From Rhodospirillales bacterium (GTDB taxonomy: Bacteria > Pseudomonadota > Alphaproteobacteria > Rhodospirillales > Shumkoniaceae), in the NCBI GenBank assembly GCA_018432935.1, contig JAHDSF010000020.1, positions 88,402 to 152,401 on the forward strand: a stretch of 64,000 nucleotides of DNA, written 5' to 3'. Below are positions 54,628-64,000 of this stretch, piece after piece. A program made the translations under genes and the position numbers. A model generated the notes under the pieces. That model did not search any database, was not told the DNA's origin, and was given only the letters and a program-made list of their open reading frames with translations. Within the stretch, counting starts at the first letter, position 1; the number at the start of each line of letters is the position of its first letter.

Positions 54628-57600
54628 ATGCCTCGAAAGTCGCGCTCCGAGACAGGCAGTCCTTCACGCCCCCCACAGAACGCCTCCGATGCTTCCTCTG
54701 GGACGGCGGCCCAGGATCACGGAATGATCGTCGTCGGCATCGGCGCATCTGCGGGGGGACTGGAGGCGTTGCGGCCGCTGTTGGCGAACCTGCCGATGGA
54801 GGCCGGCCTGTGCTACGTGGTGGCCCAGCACCTTGATCCGAAACACCGCAGCCTGCTTGCCACCCTGCTTGGTCGCGAGACCTCCCTCGAAGTCCAGGTG
54901 GCCGCCGATCGATGCAGGCTGGAACCCAACCATATCTACGTCTGTCCCGCCAACTGCGATGTTCTGGTCCGGCAAGGCATGCTTCACCTGCGCAAGCCTC
55001 GCCATGCCATCGGCCCGAAGCCGTCGGTAGACCTCTTCTTCGCCTCTCTTGCGGAAGACGTCGGCGAACGCGCGGTGGGCATCATCCTCTCGGGCACCGG
55101 CAGCGATGGCTCACACGGCATCCGGGCCATCCGGGCGGCGGGGGGCATCACCATCGCCCAGGATCCGTCCACCGCCAAGTACAACGGCATGCCCACAGCC
55201 TCGATCGACACCGGGGTCGTCGATTTCGTGCTGCCTCCCGACCAGATCGCCCGCGAACTGGGCACGCTGGTCAGCTTTCCCCGGCGTGTGCTTGCGCCGA
55301 TCGGAAAGGCCCTGTCCGCCTACGATCGCATTCTGGTGCATATCAAGAGGCAGCTCGACTGCGACTTCAGCGAGTACAAGAGCAGCACAATCCTGCGGCG
55401 CATCAACCGCCGCATGGCCGCCCACCGGATCGGCTCCATCGAGGACTATGCCGTCTTTCTCGAAACCACGCGCGGCGAGGCAACCCTGTTGTGCAAGGAC
55501 GTCCTGATCTCGGTGACGTCCTTCTTCCGGGACGGCGAAGCCTTCGCGGCACTGCGCAAAGTGATCCAGAAGATCGTCGAGAGCAAGAACCGGGGCGATG
55601 CCATTCGCGTGTGGGTGCCTGGTTGCGCGACGGGCGAGGAAGTGTACTCGATCGCGATCCTTTTGGCCGAATGCCTGGGTCCTGACCTGGCGGCCCATAC
55701 CGTCCAGGTTTTCGGAACGGACCTGGACGGCGAAGCGGCAATGGCTGCCCGCAAGGGGATATATCCGGCAGCCTCCATCGAGGGTCTAAACGACGTGATC
55801 CTCAACCGCTACTTCGTGCGCGTCGGCGCGAACTATCAGGTCGTCAAGGGCATCCGCGAGCTCACGATTTTCGCCAAGCAGAACCTGATCAAGGATCCGC
55901 CATTCCTCCGCATGGACCTGGTCAGTTGTCGGAACCTGCTGATCTACTTCAACAGCACCCTGCAGAAGCAGGTATTCGAACTGTTCCATTACGTGCTTGT
56001 ACCGGGCGGCCACCTGTTCCTCGGCAAGTCCGAGGCCGTGGGGCAGTTCACGACCCTGTTCGAGACGGTGAACAAGAAGTGGCGGATCTTCCGCCGAAAG
56101 GGAGCCGCCCATACAGGAGGAATCGGACGCTTCCTGCCGCGCCCGGGCAAGACGGCCGATGCCCCTCTCCCGCCACGCGAACCGGAGCCCTCGCTCAGCG
56201 AAGCGTTGGGGCGCGCCCTGGTCGCCCTCTACGCGCCGCCGACCATCGTGGTGGACCACAACCTCGATGTCGAGCACATCGAAGGGGATGTGGCGGACTA
56301 CCTGCAGCTACGGCCCGGGAAGCCTGGGCTCAACCTCATGATGCTGGCCCGCGAGTCGTTGCGAAGCTCGCTCCGGGCCCTGCTGCACAAGTTCTTCCGG
56401 GAGAGAAATCCCGTATCGAGCCAGCGCATCCGGTTGGACGGCGACACGGGCGATCTGGTCCGGATCGTAGTCAATCCGCTGCCGATGGGCAGCGGCGACT
56501 CGCTGTTTGCGGTCATCAGCTTCGAGCGCCTGCAGACGAACGGGAGCCGCCTTGCAGACCCGGGCGTCGAGGCGGTGGACGACTATCGCGTCATGGAACT
56601 GGAGCAGGAGCTGGCGGCAACGCGAGAGCACCTGCAGACGGTGATCGAGGAGCTGGAAACCTCGAACGAGGAACTACAGTCCGTGAACGAAGAGCTGCAG
56701 GCCGCCAACGAGGAGCTGCAGTCGTCGAACGAGGAGCTCGAGACTTCGAACGAGGAGCTGCAGTCCACCAACGAAGAGCTGATGACCGTCAACGAGGAGC
56801 TGCAGAGCAAGTCGGCGGAACTGGCCGCCGCCAACTCCGATCTCGAGAACATCCAGAACAGCGTCGGGCTGGCGCTGGTCATGGTCGACAAGGATCTCCG
56901 GATCACCCGGTTCACCCCCCTCGCCACCCGCATCTTCGCCGTGCTCGAGGGCGATATCGGGCAGAACATCATGGGAGTTTCGTGCAGTCTGAGCATCACG
57001 AATCTCCGTTCCGGAGTGTCCCAGGTGCTGAACGCCGGGACCGTCTTCGAGGAAGAGGTCGCGGGCGACGGCGCCGTCTACGCGATGCGGATCTTTCCCT
57101 ACTATTCCGAGCACCGCGACATCGTCGGGGCCGTCCTGACCTTCCTCGACCAGACCGAGCTGAAGCGGACGGCGGATCTGTGGAGTGACGGCGAACAGCG
57201 TCTCGCCCTCATCAACGATCTCGTCCCGATGGCGTACTGGGACTGGTACGTCGGAGCCAACCGGTTCCGATGGTCCGATCGGGTCGAATCGCTGTTCGGG
57301 CTCGATGCCGGCGAAATCGGCCAGAACTACCGGGACCTGCTGGAACGCACCCACCCCGACGACCGCCCTCTCGTGTCCAAGGCGTTCGAGAACGCCCTGA
57401 CGGGTTCCGACTTCGCGATCGAGCACCGCATCATCTGGCCTGACGGCAGCATTCACTGGCTGCGCCAAGCGGCCCACATCAGCCGGGATTCCCAGGGTGG
57501 CCTGCACATGATCGGGGTGGTCGCCAATGTCGACGACCGCAAGCGCGAGGCATTGCGCAAGCGGAGCGAAGGCGTCTTGCTCGACATCATCTGTGACCCA

Positions 57601-57891
57601 GCCGCCATTCTCGATCCGACCGGCCGGGTGCTTGCGGCAAACCAAGCCTTTGCGGACCGTTTCGGAAACGGGGCCGGGGTTCTCGGCGCCACCTGTCGAT
57701 CACTGATCGGCTGTCCGGGCGGCCCGGATGCCACCTGCCCCGTTGCCATGCCCGGAGCGCTGAACGACGAGCAGGAGCACCTCCACTACTGCGCCGGAAG
57801 AACTCTCGGCTCCATCGCGGTGCGGCCGATCCTGGACGATAAGCGGCTGTTCGACCGCTTCGTCATCCGCGTCATGCCAGACGGAGAGTGA
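54628..57891 (+). CDS. CheB-CheR-PAS fusion signalling protein
   Basis: A 1087-aa hybrid. Residues 31-214 form a CheB-like methylesterase with Ser (GIGASAGGLEAL), His (VAQHLDPK) and Asp (SGTGSDGSHGI). Residues 231-488 are a CheR-like methyltransferase (SVTSFFRDGEAF, WVPGCATGEEVYSIAI). Residues 660-730 hold a coiled coil of NEELQ-type heptads. Then come PAS-like domains at about 740-845 and 860-975 (WYVGANRFRWSDRVESLFGL), and a third C-terminal one. No receiver domain fronts CheB. It is 4 bp from a PAS histidine kinase and no chemoreceptor is near, so it is not a standard chemotaxis locus. Confidence 0.93.
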   Translation: MPRKSRSETGSPSRPPQNASDASSGTAAQDHGMIVVGIGASAGGLEALRPLLANLPMEAGLCYVVAQHLDPKHRSLLATLLGRETSLEVQVAADRCRLEPNHIYVCPANCDVLVRQGMLHLRKPRHAIGPKPSVDLFFASLAEDVGERAVGIILSGTGSDGSHGIRAIRAAGGITIAQDPSTAKYNGMPTASIDTGVVDFVLPPDQIARELGTLVSFPRRVLAPIGKALSAYDRILVHIKRQLDCDFSEYKSSTILRRINRRMAAHRIGSIEDYAVFLETTRGEATLLCKDVLISVTSFFRDGEAFAALRKVIQKIVESKNRGDAIRVWVPGCATGEEVYSIAILLAECLGPDLAAHTVQVFGTDLDGEAAMAARKGIYPAASIEGLNDVILNRYFVRVGANYQVVKGIRELTIFAKQNLIKDPPFLRMDLVSCRNLLIYFNSTLQKQVFELFHYVLVPGGHLFLGKSEAVGQFTTLFETVNKKWRIFRRKGAAHTGGIGRFLPRPGKTADAPLPPREPEPSLSEALGRALVALYAPPTIVVDHNLDVEHIEGDVADYLQLRPGKPGLNLMMLARESLRSSLRALLHKFFRERNPVSSQRIRLDGDTGDLVRIVVNPLPMGSGDSLFAVISFERLQTNGSRLADPGVEAVDDYRVMELEQELAATREHLQTVIEELETSNEELQSVNEELQAANEELQSSNEELETSNEELQSTNEELMTVNEELQSKSAELAAANSDLENIQNSVGLALVMVDKDLRITRFTPLATRIFAVLEGDIGQNIMGVSCSLSITNLRSGVSQVLNAGTVFEEEVAGDGAVYAMRIFPYYSEHRDIVGAVLTFLDQTELKRTADLWSDGEQRLALINDLVPMAYWDWYVGANRFRWSDRVESLFGLDAGEIGQNYRDLLERTHPDDRPLVSKAFENALTGSDFAIEHRIIWPDGSIHWLRQAAHISRDSQGGLHMIGVVANVDDRKREALRKRSEGVLLDIICDPAAILDPTGRVLAANQAFADRFGNGAGVLGATCRSLIGCPGGPDATCPVAMPGALNDEQEHLHYCAGRTLGSIAVRPILDDKRLFDRFVIRVMPDGE

Positions 57892-57895
57892 GGCC

Positions 57896-59155
57896 ATGGA
57901 GACCGACGGGGGCGGTCGGAAGGACACGCTGGAGGCTCGCCTCTCCGCTACTCTCGAGGACCTGCGCACCCACGAAGAGGAGCTCCGGGTCCAGAATGAG
58001 GAACTGCGCATTGCCAGGGACGCGCTGGAGCTGAGCCAGCAACGTTACGCGCAGCTCTTCGAAATGGCGCCGATCGGCTACATCACGCTGGATACGGGCG
58101 GAGTGGTCGCCGAGATCAACCTGGCGGCGGCCGACCTCCTCGGTTGGGACCGCAGCCGCGTCATCGGCAAGCACTTCCGAACGTTCGTTGCGCCGGCTCA
58201 CCGGGATGCCTTCGACGCCCACCTCCGGCGTGTGATTTCGGGCCATCCGTTCGTGGAAGAACTGGCCATCAAGGCGCAAACCGGTGCTGAGATCCCCGTC
58301 ATCCTGACCAGCTCGCTGCTGCGCGAGCACGGGAAGGGCAGAACCACCGTACTGATGACGGCGCTCGACATCGCCGACCGCAAGAAGGCGGAGGTGGAGA
58401 TCCGAGAGGCCCAGCAGCAGGCCGAGGCGGCCAGCCAGGTGAAATCCCAGTTCCTGTCCCACATGAGCCACGAACTGAGGACGCCGCTGAACGCGATCAT
58501 GGGCTTCACCGACCTCATGCTCGCCGGCGTGATGGGCGAGATACCCATACCCAAGTACCAGGAGTACCTCGCCGACATTCATGCTTCCGCCGATCACCTT
58601 CTGTCCATCATCAGCGACATCCTCGACATGTCGAAAATCGAGGCCGGAAAGATGGAGCTGGAGGAGAAATGGGTGGACCTCCGCGTGCTTGCTGAACGCA
58701 GCGCGAGGCTGGTCGACGGCATGGCGAAGGATGTCGGAGTGGACCTGGGCTGCCTCTTGCCGGAGGTGCTCCCGCTGGTGCGACTGGACGAGCGCCGCTT
58801 CATGCAGATTCTGATCAATCTGCTGTCCAATGCGATCAAGTTCACTCCGCGGGGCGGGGTCGTGACCTTGACGGTGAAGGAAGCGGGCGGTGGCGTGATG
58901 GTCGAGATCGCTGACACCGGCACGGGCATCGCGGCCGATCAGATCGAGAGGGCGTTCGAGCCATTCACCCAGCTCGTCAACGGTCTGTCGCGACGGACTC
59001 CCGGAACCGGGCTGGGCCTGCCGTTGGCATCCGAACTGACGCGCCTCCACGGCGGGACGCTTCGGCTCACGAGTTCCGTCAACCTGGGCACCAGGGTGGT
59101 GGTCACCCTTCCCGCCGACCGCGTCGGCGGTGCCGCGCCATTCCCGTCGCAGTGA
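57896..59155 (+). CDS. Soluble PAS histidine kinase
   Basis: A 419-aa cytosolic kinase: coiled-coil start (LRTHEEELRVQNEELRIARD), PAS (FEMAPIGYITLDTGGVVAEI), phospho-His box SHMSHELRTPLNAIMGF (about residue 191), N-box LINLLSNAIKFTP, G1 DTGTGI, G2 GTGLGLPLASELTRLHGG. All boxes are intact. Its N-terminal EELRVQNEEL coil echoes the coiled coil of the CheB-CheR partner, suggesting direct contact (inference). No regulator gene is adjacent. Confidence 0.92.
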   Translation: METDGGGRKDTLEARLSATLEDLRTHEEELRVQNEELRIARDALELSQQRYAQLFEMAPIGYITLDTGGVVAEINLAAADLLGWDRSRVIGKHFRTFVAPAHRDAFDAHLRRVISGHPFVEELAIKAQTGAEIPVILTSSLLREHGKGRTTVLMTALDIADRKKAEVEIREAQQQAEAASQVKSQFLSHMSHELRTPLNAIMGFTDLMLAGVMGEIPIPKYQEYLADIHASADHLLSIISDILDMSKIEAGKMELEEKWVDLRVLAERSARLVDGMAKDVGVDLGCLLPEVLPLVRLDERRFMQILINLLSNAIKFTPRGGVVTLTVKEAGGGVMVEIADTGTGIAADQIERAFEPFTQLVNGLSRRTPGTGLGLPLASELTRLHGGTLRLTSSVNLGTRVVVTLPADRVGGAAPFPSQ

Positions 59156-59177
59156 AGCAGCAACTTCCTGCCCGAAT

Positions 59178-59600
59178 CTAGAGGGCCAGCGACTCCCTGT
59201 GGATCTCGGCAAACGTGAGCTGGTCGGCAGGCCCGTCATGCCAGAGCAGTAGCTTCCACTCCATCCTCAGGTACGAGGAGGAGAGGCCCGGAGCGGCATG
59301 CAGGTAGGTGCAGTAGACGAAGCCGGGATGCTCGTCCAGCGTCCGGCATCGCGCTCCCGCCTCTTCGAGATAGTCGGCCACCTGGGAGATCGGAGACCCG
59401 GCCCGGAACTCGCGGTCGAGGTGCGCGGCGGCGGCAGCGACTGCATCGGCATCGGACAATCCGCCATAGGATTCGAAGCGGAGGGCGGGCCGGTGCGAGG
59501 CTGCGCCGCCATCCCACGGCAGAGCCACCGCCGCCAGCAGCCCGACGAAAACCCAGACGACGGATCTCGCCGCAGCTTCGCCTCCACCGATCCGGGACAT
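59178..59600 (-). CDS. Small exported protein, tandem paralogue A (unknown)
   Basis: A 140-aa protein with a signal-like N-terminus (VVWVFVGLLAAVALPWDGGAA). The mature part shares a clear pattern with the neighbour at 59787: RFESYGGLSDADA, GARCR-L, EHPGFVYCTYLHAAPGLSS, YLRMEWKLLLWHDG and AEIHRESLAL. Two conserved Cys (GARC, VYC) could form a disulfide. No family recognised. Confidence 0.7.
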   Translation of the reverse strand: MSRIGGGEAAARSVVWVFVGLLAAVALPWDGGAASHRPALRFESYGGLSDADAVAAAAAHLDREFRAGSPISQVADYLEEAGARCRTLDEHPGFVYCTYLHAAPGLSSSYLRMEWKLLLWHDGPADQLTFAEIHRESLAL

Positions 59601-59786
59601 GCGTTGCCCCCGCTACCAGTTCCTCCCGATCATGCAGATGCGGATGCCGCGCGCCGCGTTCCACTGCACGGAAGCGGCATCCTGTTGGGACCGGCGGGGG
59701 AGCGGGCGGGCTTTCCCTTTCGGGAAGCGTACAGCATCTCCCTCCCCGCCGCATCGGCGGGAAGCGGCGCCCGGCTCGCGCCGCGC

Positions 59787-60218
59787 CTAGAAGGCGACCG
59801 AGTTGCGATGCACCTCCGCCAGTGCAAAGCGCTCGCGGGCGCCGTCGTACCAGAGCAGTACCTTCCACTCCATCCTCAGGTAGTACGACGACAGCCCCGG
59901 TGCCGCATGGCTGTAGGTGCAGTACACGAACCCGGGGTGCTGGCGAAGCTCGCGACATCGGGCGCCCGAGCCCTCCAGGTGGGAGCGGACGTACAGAAGC
60001 CGTGATCCCGCCCGGAACAGCCCGTTCAGCCGAGCGTCGACGACCTCGGCCGCCTCGGCGTCCGTCAGATGACCATAGGCCTCGAACCTGATGGCGGCGT
60101 CGTGCGCGCCGGTCCCGCTGCACAAGGCGAGGGCGACCAGCAACGCCGCAAGCAACCAGACAACAGGATCCGAAGCCGCTATTTGCGCGGCATGATGTCC
60201 GCGAATGGCCCAGGACAT
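59787..60218 (-). CDS. Small exported protein, tandem paralogue B (unknown)
   Basis: A 143-aa paralogue of the next gene: signal-like helix (VVWLLAALLVALALCSGTGA), then RFEAYGHLTDAEA, GARCRELRQHPGFVYCTYSH, YYLRMEWKVLLWYDG and AEVHRNSVAF. The ATG at 60218 follows GGAGGAC. The two genes are 186 bp apart on the same strand. Function unknown. Confidence 0.7.
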   Translation of the reverse strand: MSWAIRGHHAAQIAASDPVVWLLAALLVALALCSGTGAHDAAIRFEAYGHLTDAEAAEVVDARLNGLFRAGSRLLYVRSHLEGSGARCRELRQHPGFVYCTYSHAAPGLSSYYLRMEWKVLLWYDGARERFALAEVHRNSVAF

Positions 60219-60317
60219 TGTTTCGTCCTCCGGCTCATCGCTATGTGTCTCCCAGACACGTGCAATTATATGCCGAACCCCGGTCGAGGTCACGACTCGC
60301 GGGGGTGGGGTCTCGTT

Positions 60318-62015
60318 TCAGAAGAGACCGCTGATCCGTCCCTCGTCGTCGACCGAGATGTTGTGGGCCGCCGGCTCGCGCGGCAGGCCGGGCATGGTCA
60401 TGATCTCGCCGCACAGCACGACGACGAACTCGGCCCCGCCGGCCAGCCGCACCTCGCGGATCGGCACAACGTGGTTACTGGGGGCCCCCTTGAGGTTGGG
60501 GTCGGTCGAGAAACTGTACTGCGTCTTGGCGATGCAGACCGGGAAGTGGCCGAAGCCCTCCTCCTGAAGCTCCTTGAAGCGGTCGCGCACCTTCTTGTCG
60601 GCAATGATCCCCTGGGCGCCGAACATGCGCTGGGCGATCGTACGCACCTTGTGCCAGAGCGGCATGCTGTCGGGATAGAGCGGGCGGAAATCGGCGGGCG
60701 TGGTCTCGATCATCGCCAGCACCTCGCGGGCCAGCGCTTCCGCCCCGGCGCCGCCGTCGCGCCAGTGCGAGCACACCGCCAGCGGCATGCCGATCTCGGC
60801 GCAGCGCTGGCGCAGGGTGTCGATCTCGGCCCCGCTGTCGCTGGCGAACACGTTGAGCGCCGCCACCACCGGCACCCCGAAGCTCTTCAGGTTCTCGGCA
60901 TGGCGGGCGAAGTTCTCGAACCCCTTCTCGAGCGCCTCGACGTTCTCCTTCGCCAGATCCGCCTTCTCGACTCCGCCGTGCATCTTCAAGGCCCGGATGG
61001 TCGCCACCAGGACCGCCGCGGCCGGCGTCAGACCGGCCTTGCGGCACTTGATGTCGAAGAACTTGACGGCGCCCAGGTCGGCGCCGAAACCGGCCTCGGT
61101 GACCACGTAGTCGGCCAGCTTGAGCCCGGCCCGGGTGGCGATCACCGAGTTGCAGCCGTGGGCGATATTGGCGAACGGCCCGCCGTGAATGATCGCCGGG
61201 TTGCCCTCGAGAGTCTGCACCAGGTTGGGCTGGATGGCATCCTTGAGCAAGGCCGCCATCGCACCGTCAGCCTTGAGATCGCGGGCGGTGATGTTCTTCC
61301 GGTCGCGGGTCTGGCCGACGATGATGTTGCCGAGCCGGCGCTTGAGGTCGGCCATGTCCTCGGCCAGGCAGAACACCGCCATCACTTCGGAAGCCACCGT
61401 GATGTCGAAGCCGTCCTCGCGCGGGAAGCCGTTGGCCACCCCGCCCAGCGAGCAGACCAGGCTGCGCAGGGCGCGGTCGTTGAGGTCGACGACACGCCGC
61501 CAGAAGATCCGTCGCGGATCGAGGTTGAGCCCGTTGCTCCAGTAGACGTGGTTGTCGATCATCGCCGCGAGCAGGTTGTTCGCGGTGCCGATGGCGTGGA
61601 TGTCGCCGGTGAAATGGAGGTTGATGTCCTCCATCGGCACCACCTGGGCATAGCCGCCACCGGCGGCCCCTCCTTTGACCCCGAAGCACGGGCCCAGCGA
61701 GGGCTCGCGCAGGCAGACCACGGTCTTGCGGCCGATCCGGTTCATGGCGTCGGCCAGTCCGATCGAGGTGGTGGTCTTGCCCTCCCCGGCTGGGGTCGGC
61801 GTTATGGCGGTGACCAGGATCAGCTTGCCGTCGGGGCGGTCCCGCAGGCTGTTCAGGAACGGCAACGAGATCTTCGCCTTATGGGGGCCGTAACGATAGA
61901 GATCGCGCTCCGCAATCCCCAGCTTTGCGCCGACGTTCTCGATCGGCAGCAACTTGGCCCGTGACGCGATCGCAAGATCGCTCGCCACGTCGATGGCATC
62001 GCCCGTCTTCTTCAT
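60318..62015 (-). CDS. fhs: Formate-tetrahydrofolate ligase
   Basis: ATP-dependent formation of 10-formyl-THF from formate. At 565 aa it is full length: P-loop [63 protein letters not shown] and [13 protein letters not shown]. The ATG at 62015 follows GGGGGAC. It stands alone, without folD or fchA nearby. Confidence 0.96.
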   Translation of the reverse strand: MKKTGDAIDVASDLAIASRAKLLPIENVGAKLGIAERDLYRYGPHKAKISLPFLNSLRDRPDGKLILVTAITPTPAGEGKTTTSIGLADAMNRIGRKTVVCLREPSLGPCFGVKGGAAGGGYAQVVPMEDINLHFTGDIHAIGTANNLLAAMIDNHVYWSNGLNLDPRRIFWRRVVDLNDRALRSLVCSLGGVANGFPREDGFDITVASEVMAVFCLAEDMADLKRRLGNIIVGQTRDRKNITARDLKADGAMAALLKDAIQPNLVQTLEGNPAIIHGGPFANIAHGCNSVIATRAGLKLADYVVTEAGFGADLGAVKFFDIKCRKAGLTPAAAVLVATIRALKMHGGVEKADLAKENVEALEKGFENFARHAENLKSFGVPVVAALNVFASDSGAEIDTLRQRCAEIGMPLAVCSHWRDGGAGAEALAREVLAMIETTPADFRPLYPDSMPLWHKVRTIAQRMFGAQGIIADKKVRDRFKELQEEGFGHFPVCIAKTQYSFSTDPNLKGAPSNHVVPIREVRLAGGAEFVVVLCGEIMTMPGLPREPAAHNISVDDEGRISGLF

Positions 62016-62162
62016 TGTCCCCCCGAAAGACCTGGACCACCCGATCCCCGCGCGGTTGCCTCCCGCCGCCGGAGAGCCCACGATACATTCATGGGCCCCC
62101 GCATGTCAGCGCCCTTCAGAGGAGGCCCGTTCGGGTTCAAAGGATCCGGCGAGGAGCCACGG

Positions 62163-62609
62163 ATGCTGATCGGCGTCATCTCGGACACTCACGGGCTGCT
62201 GCGTCCCCGGGCGGTCGAGATGCTGGCTGGGGTCGAGCATATCATCCACGCCGGCGACATCGGCCAACCCGAGATCGTCCCCGTCCTCGAACGGCTCGCT
62301 CCGGTGACGGCGGTGCGGGGGAACGTCGACACCGGGCCGTGGGCATCGGCCTACCCGCCCCGACGCACGCTCACCTTGGCCGGCCGCTCCATCCACGTGC
62401 TGCACGATCTGGGCGAGCTGCGCGGCGGCGGCTTCGACGTCGTCGTCTCCGGCCATTCGCACCGTCCGCGGATCGAGACGGTCGACGGGGTTCTTTACCT
62501 CAACCCCGGCAGCGCCGGGCCGCGCCGGTTCCGCCTGCCGGTGACGCTGGCCACCCTCGAACTCGGTCCGGAGGAGGTCCGGGCCCGACTCCACGACCTT
62601 GCCTGCTAG
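62163..62609 (+). CDS. YfcE/MJ0936-type metallophosphoesterase
   Basis: A 148-aa calcineurin-fold phosphoesterase: GVISDTHGLLRPRA, HIIHAGDIGQPEI, VRGNVDT, SGHSHRPRIE and LNPGSAGPRR; all metal ligands are present. Likely a small phosphodiesterase. Start ATG 62163 follows GAGGAG; a longer in-frame start at 62091 has no homologous sequence. Confidence 0.92.
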   Translation: MLIGVISDTHGLLRPRAVEMLAGVEHIIHAGDIGQPEIVPVLERLAPVTAVRGNVDTGPWASAYPPRRTLTLAGRSIHVLHDLGELRGGGFDVVVSGHSHRPRIETVDGVLYLNPGSAGPRRFRLPVTLATLELGPEEVRARLHDLAC

Positions 62610-62884
62610 AATCTCCGCGGCGACAAGATCACATGACGAATGCCTCGGCGGAGTGGCGGAGGCGGTTGACGCGGCCGGAATCCAGCCCACATCAAGGTTA
62701 TGATGTTTCTCGCACCTTGCCGCGAAAAGGGTCGCCTCAAAACAGGCGGGGTTCCCCGGTCGGGATCCGCCGCCGTGGCGAACCGGGCCGGGGGCCGACA
62801 GCTCACTGACACCATGCCCTGGTAACGAGGGCAACTGGCGCGCTGCCCGTCGCGGCAGGCGCCGAGCAAAGCGAGATCGTCATC

Positions 62885-63301
62885 ATGCGCCAGAAAGTGC
62901 CGCCCATCGTCATGACCCGGGCCGACCATGCCCGGGTTTCCGCGCTTGCATCGTCCGTCGCCGACAGGCTGCCGCAGCTTTCCGAATACCTCGAGGCCGA
63001 GACCGAGCGGGCCAGGATCGTCGAACCGTCTGAGCTGCCGCCCAAGGTCGTCGCGATGAACAGCCGGGTCGAGATCCGGGACATGCTCACCGGAGACCAG
63101 CGTCTCGTCACCCTCGTCTACCCCGACGCCGAGGACGCCGCGGCCGGCCAGGTGTCGATCCTTTCGCCGCTGGGAGCTGCGCTCATCGGCGTCTCCGAAG
63201 GGTTCTCGATCGACTATCCCACGCCGGGCGGAAAGGAGCGGACAGTGAAGGTGGTGAAGGTCCATTTCCAGGCGGATGGGAACGGCGGTCACGCGCGATG
63301 A
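62885..63301 (+). CDS. rnk: Nucleoside diphosphate kinase regulator (Rnk/GreA-like)
   Basis: A 138-aa protein with a short N-terminal coiled coil (HARVSALASSVADRLPQLSEYL) and a GreA/B C-terminal domain (MNSRVEIRDMLTGDQRLVTL, GQVSILSPLGAALIGVSEG). The coil is too short for transcript cleavage, as in Rnk, which binds RNA polymerase and competes with Gre factors. The 275-bp region upstream holds no visible gene. Confidence 0.87.
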   Translation: MRQKVPPIVMTRADHARVSALASSVADRLPQLSEYLEAETERARIVEPSELPPKVVAMNSRVEIRDMLTGDQRLVTLVYPDAEDAAAGQVSILSPLGAALIGVSEGFSIDYPTPGGKERTVKVVKVHFQADGNGGHAR

Positions 63302-63613
63302 GCGCAACAACAATCGCACCGTTAAACCTTTGGTAAAAGGCAGGTTTCTGCGTGTAACGAAAGCCTGCCGATGGAAGCGCGACAAAGACCACATTGAAAC
63401 GGCAAGAAACACAGAAGGCGAGACGAAACGCTATTCCGTTGCATCGGCGGCGCGCTTCCGCCCATTTCCTACATATCTCAATAAGATGCCCCGTTGTCTA
63501 GATTGAATTAAAAATCCGCTTCCTCTTCGACGTGTATTCGCTATCCTTTTCCCAATGATGCAAAGCATCTGGCCGCGGACACGATCCTCGCGGTGGGTTC
63601 ATAAGGGAAGGTG
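63302..63613 (+). promoter_or_regulatory. Leader and promoter region of rpoH
   Basis: 312 bp between rnk and rpoH. Early on, GGCAGG-TTTC (from 63339) pairs with GAAA-GCCTGCC (to 63369) with one bulge, a possible rnk terminator. Further on, an AT-rich patch (about 63498-63515) probably contains the rpoH promoter, but I could not fix its boxes or a heat-shock consensus. No gene seen. Confidence 0.4.
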
Positions 63614-64000
63614 ATGGACATGGCTTCACTGGCGCTTGATCTCGATCTCTCACCAGAGCGGAACCTCACCCGCTATCTTCAGACCATCCGCAAGTATCCG
63701 ATGCTGTCGGTCGAAGAGGAATACTCTCTGGCGCGGCAGTGGCGGACGCACGGCGACCATACGGCGGCACACAAGCTGGTCACCAGCCACTTGCGCCTGG
63801 TCGCCAAGATCGCGATGGGCTACCGAGGCTACGGCCTGCCGCTGTCGGAGCTGATCTCCGAAGGCAACGTCGGCATGATGCAGGCGGTCCGCCGCTTCAA
63901 TCCCGACCGCGGCTTCCGCCTCGCCACCTATGCCATGTGGTGGATCCGCGCCGCGATCCAGGAGTACATCCTGCACTCGTGGTCGCTGGTGAAGATGGGC
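63614..64000 (+). CDS. rpoH: RNA polymerase heat-shock sigma factor RpoH (3' partial)
   Basis: The first 129 codons of sigma-32, running off the right edge. Seen: region 1.2 (LTRYLQTIRKYPMLSVEEEY), the RpoH-specific box area (AAHKLVTSHLRLVAKIAMGY), region 2.2 (GLPLSELISEGNVGMMQAVR) and region 2.4 (FRLATYAMWWIRAAIQEYIL). ATG 63614 follows AAGGGAAGG; a second ATG at 63620 is possible. Confidence 0.95.
   Translation, partial: MDMASLALDLDLSPERNLTRYLQTIRKYPMLSVEEEYSLARQWRTHGDHTAAHKLVTSHLRLVAKIAMGYRGYGLPLSELISEGNVGMMQAVRRFNPDRGFRLATYAMWWIRAAIQEYILHSWSLVKMG

Noticed and set aside
56640..56830. Tandem DNA repeat or CRISPR-like array
   Set aside because: The repeating GAGGAGCTGCAG-like units encode NEELQ heptads of a coiled coil inside the CheB-CheR fusion.

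Overview
The window reads as chromosomal DNA of a high-GC alphaproteobacterium, most likely in or near the Rhodospirillales. The markers are an NDUFA12-type complex I accessory subunit beside a DUF2155 protein, two MlaD-like proteins and accB-accC-aat, a cobalamin-dependent class II ribonucleotide reductase, a group III (alanine racemase-fold) ornithine/lysine decarboxylase, a three-subunit PntAA/PntAB/PntB transhydrogenase and an alphaproteobacterial RpoH. Genes are dense and often overlap by 4 nt (ATGA). I see no rRNA, tRNA, CRISPR array, transposase or integrase.

Layout. 0-4 kb: a 5'-truncated CHASE4-HAMP-GGDEF diguanylate cyclase, the decarboxylase with a long hairpin-rich leader, and a ThiS-ThiG fusion. 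4.3-8.5 kb: accB-accC-aat converging on NDUFA12, two MCE-domain proteins and DUF2155. 8.8-12.5 kb: nrdJ with a strong terminator. 12.67-14.76 kb: a low-GC three-gene operon encoding a Mrr-type nuclease, a soluble histidine kinase and a single-domain response regulator; this is the best candidate for an undescribed system. 14.8-16.5 kb: a degraded 3' copy and the intact copy of a RibD-C/DHFR-family gene, then a second family member. 17.2-20.7 kb: an ECF transporter operon ending in a phosphoribosyltransferase gene. 20.7-26.7 kb: a surface-sugar island (GT-C membrane protein, GT2, Gmd, a ColD-like dehydratase and a GDP-fucose/colitose synthase-like enzyme), flanked by 119-bp direct repeats of the 3' end of that phosphoribosyltransferase gene.

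27-49 kb is mixed metabolism and regulation: a dCACHE-type histidine kinase, a DOMON-like protein with NamZ (DUF1343), an ABC sugar-type importer without an ATPase gene plus a hydrolase, a GlxA-type AraC regulator, methyltransferases, an AbrB-family membrane protein, an Lrp regulator divergent from the pnt operon, a baeRF-type release-factor homologue, ChrA, an enoyl-CoA hydratase, a FemAB/GNAT-like protein and a lipocalin. 49.4-54.4 kb: a TetR regulator divergent from an RND efflux operon, with a palindromic operator between them. 54.6-59.2 kb: a CheB-CheR-PAS fusion and a PAS histidine kinase. 59.2-64 kb: two tandem exported paralogues of unknown function, formate-tetrahydrofolate ligase, a YfcE-like phosphodiesterase, Rnk and the start of rpoH, which runs off the window.

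Two themes stand out. Acquired DNA lies next to duplicated 3' ends of host genes (around 14.9 kb and 26.8 kb, possibly also 29.1 kb). Signalling proteins are abundant: a cyclase, three histidine kinases, a CheBR fusion and a lone receiver domain.
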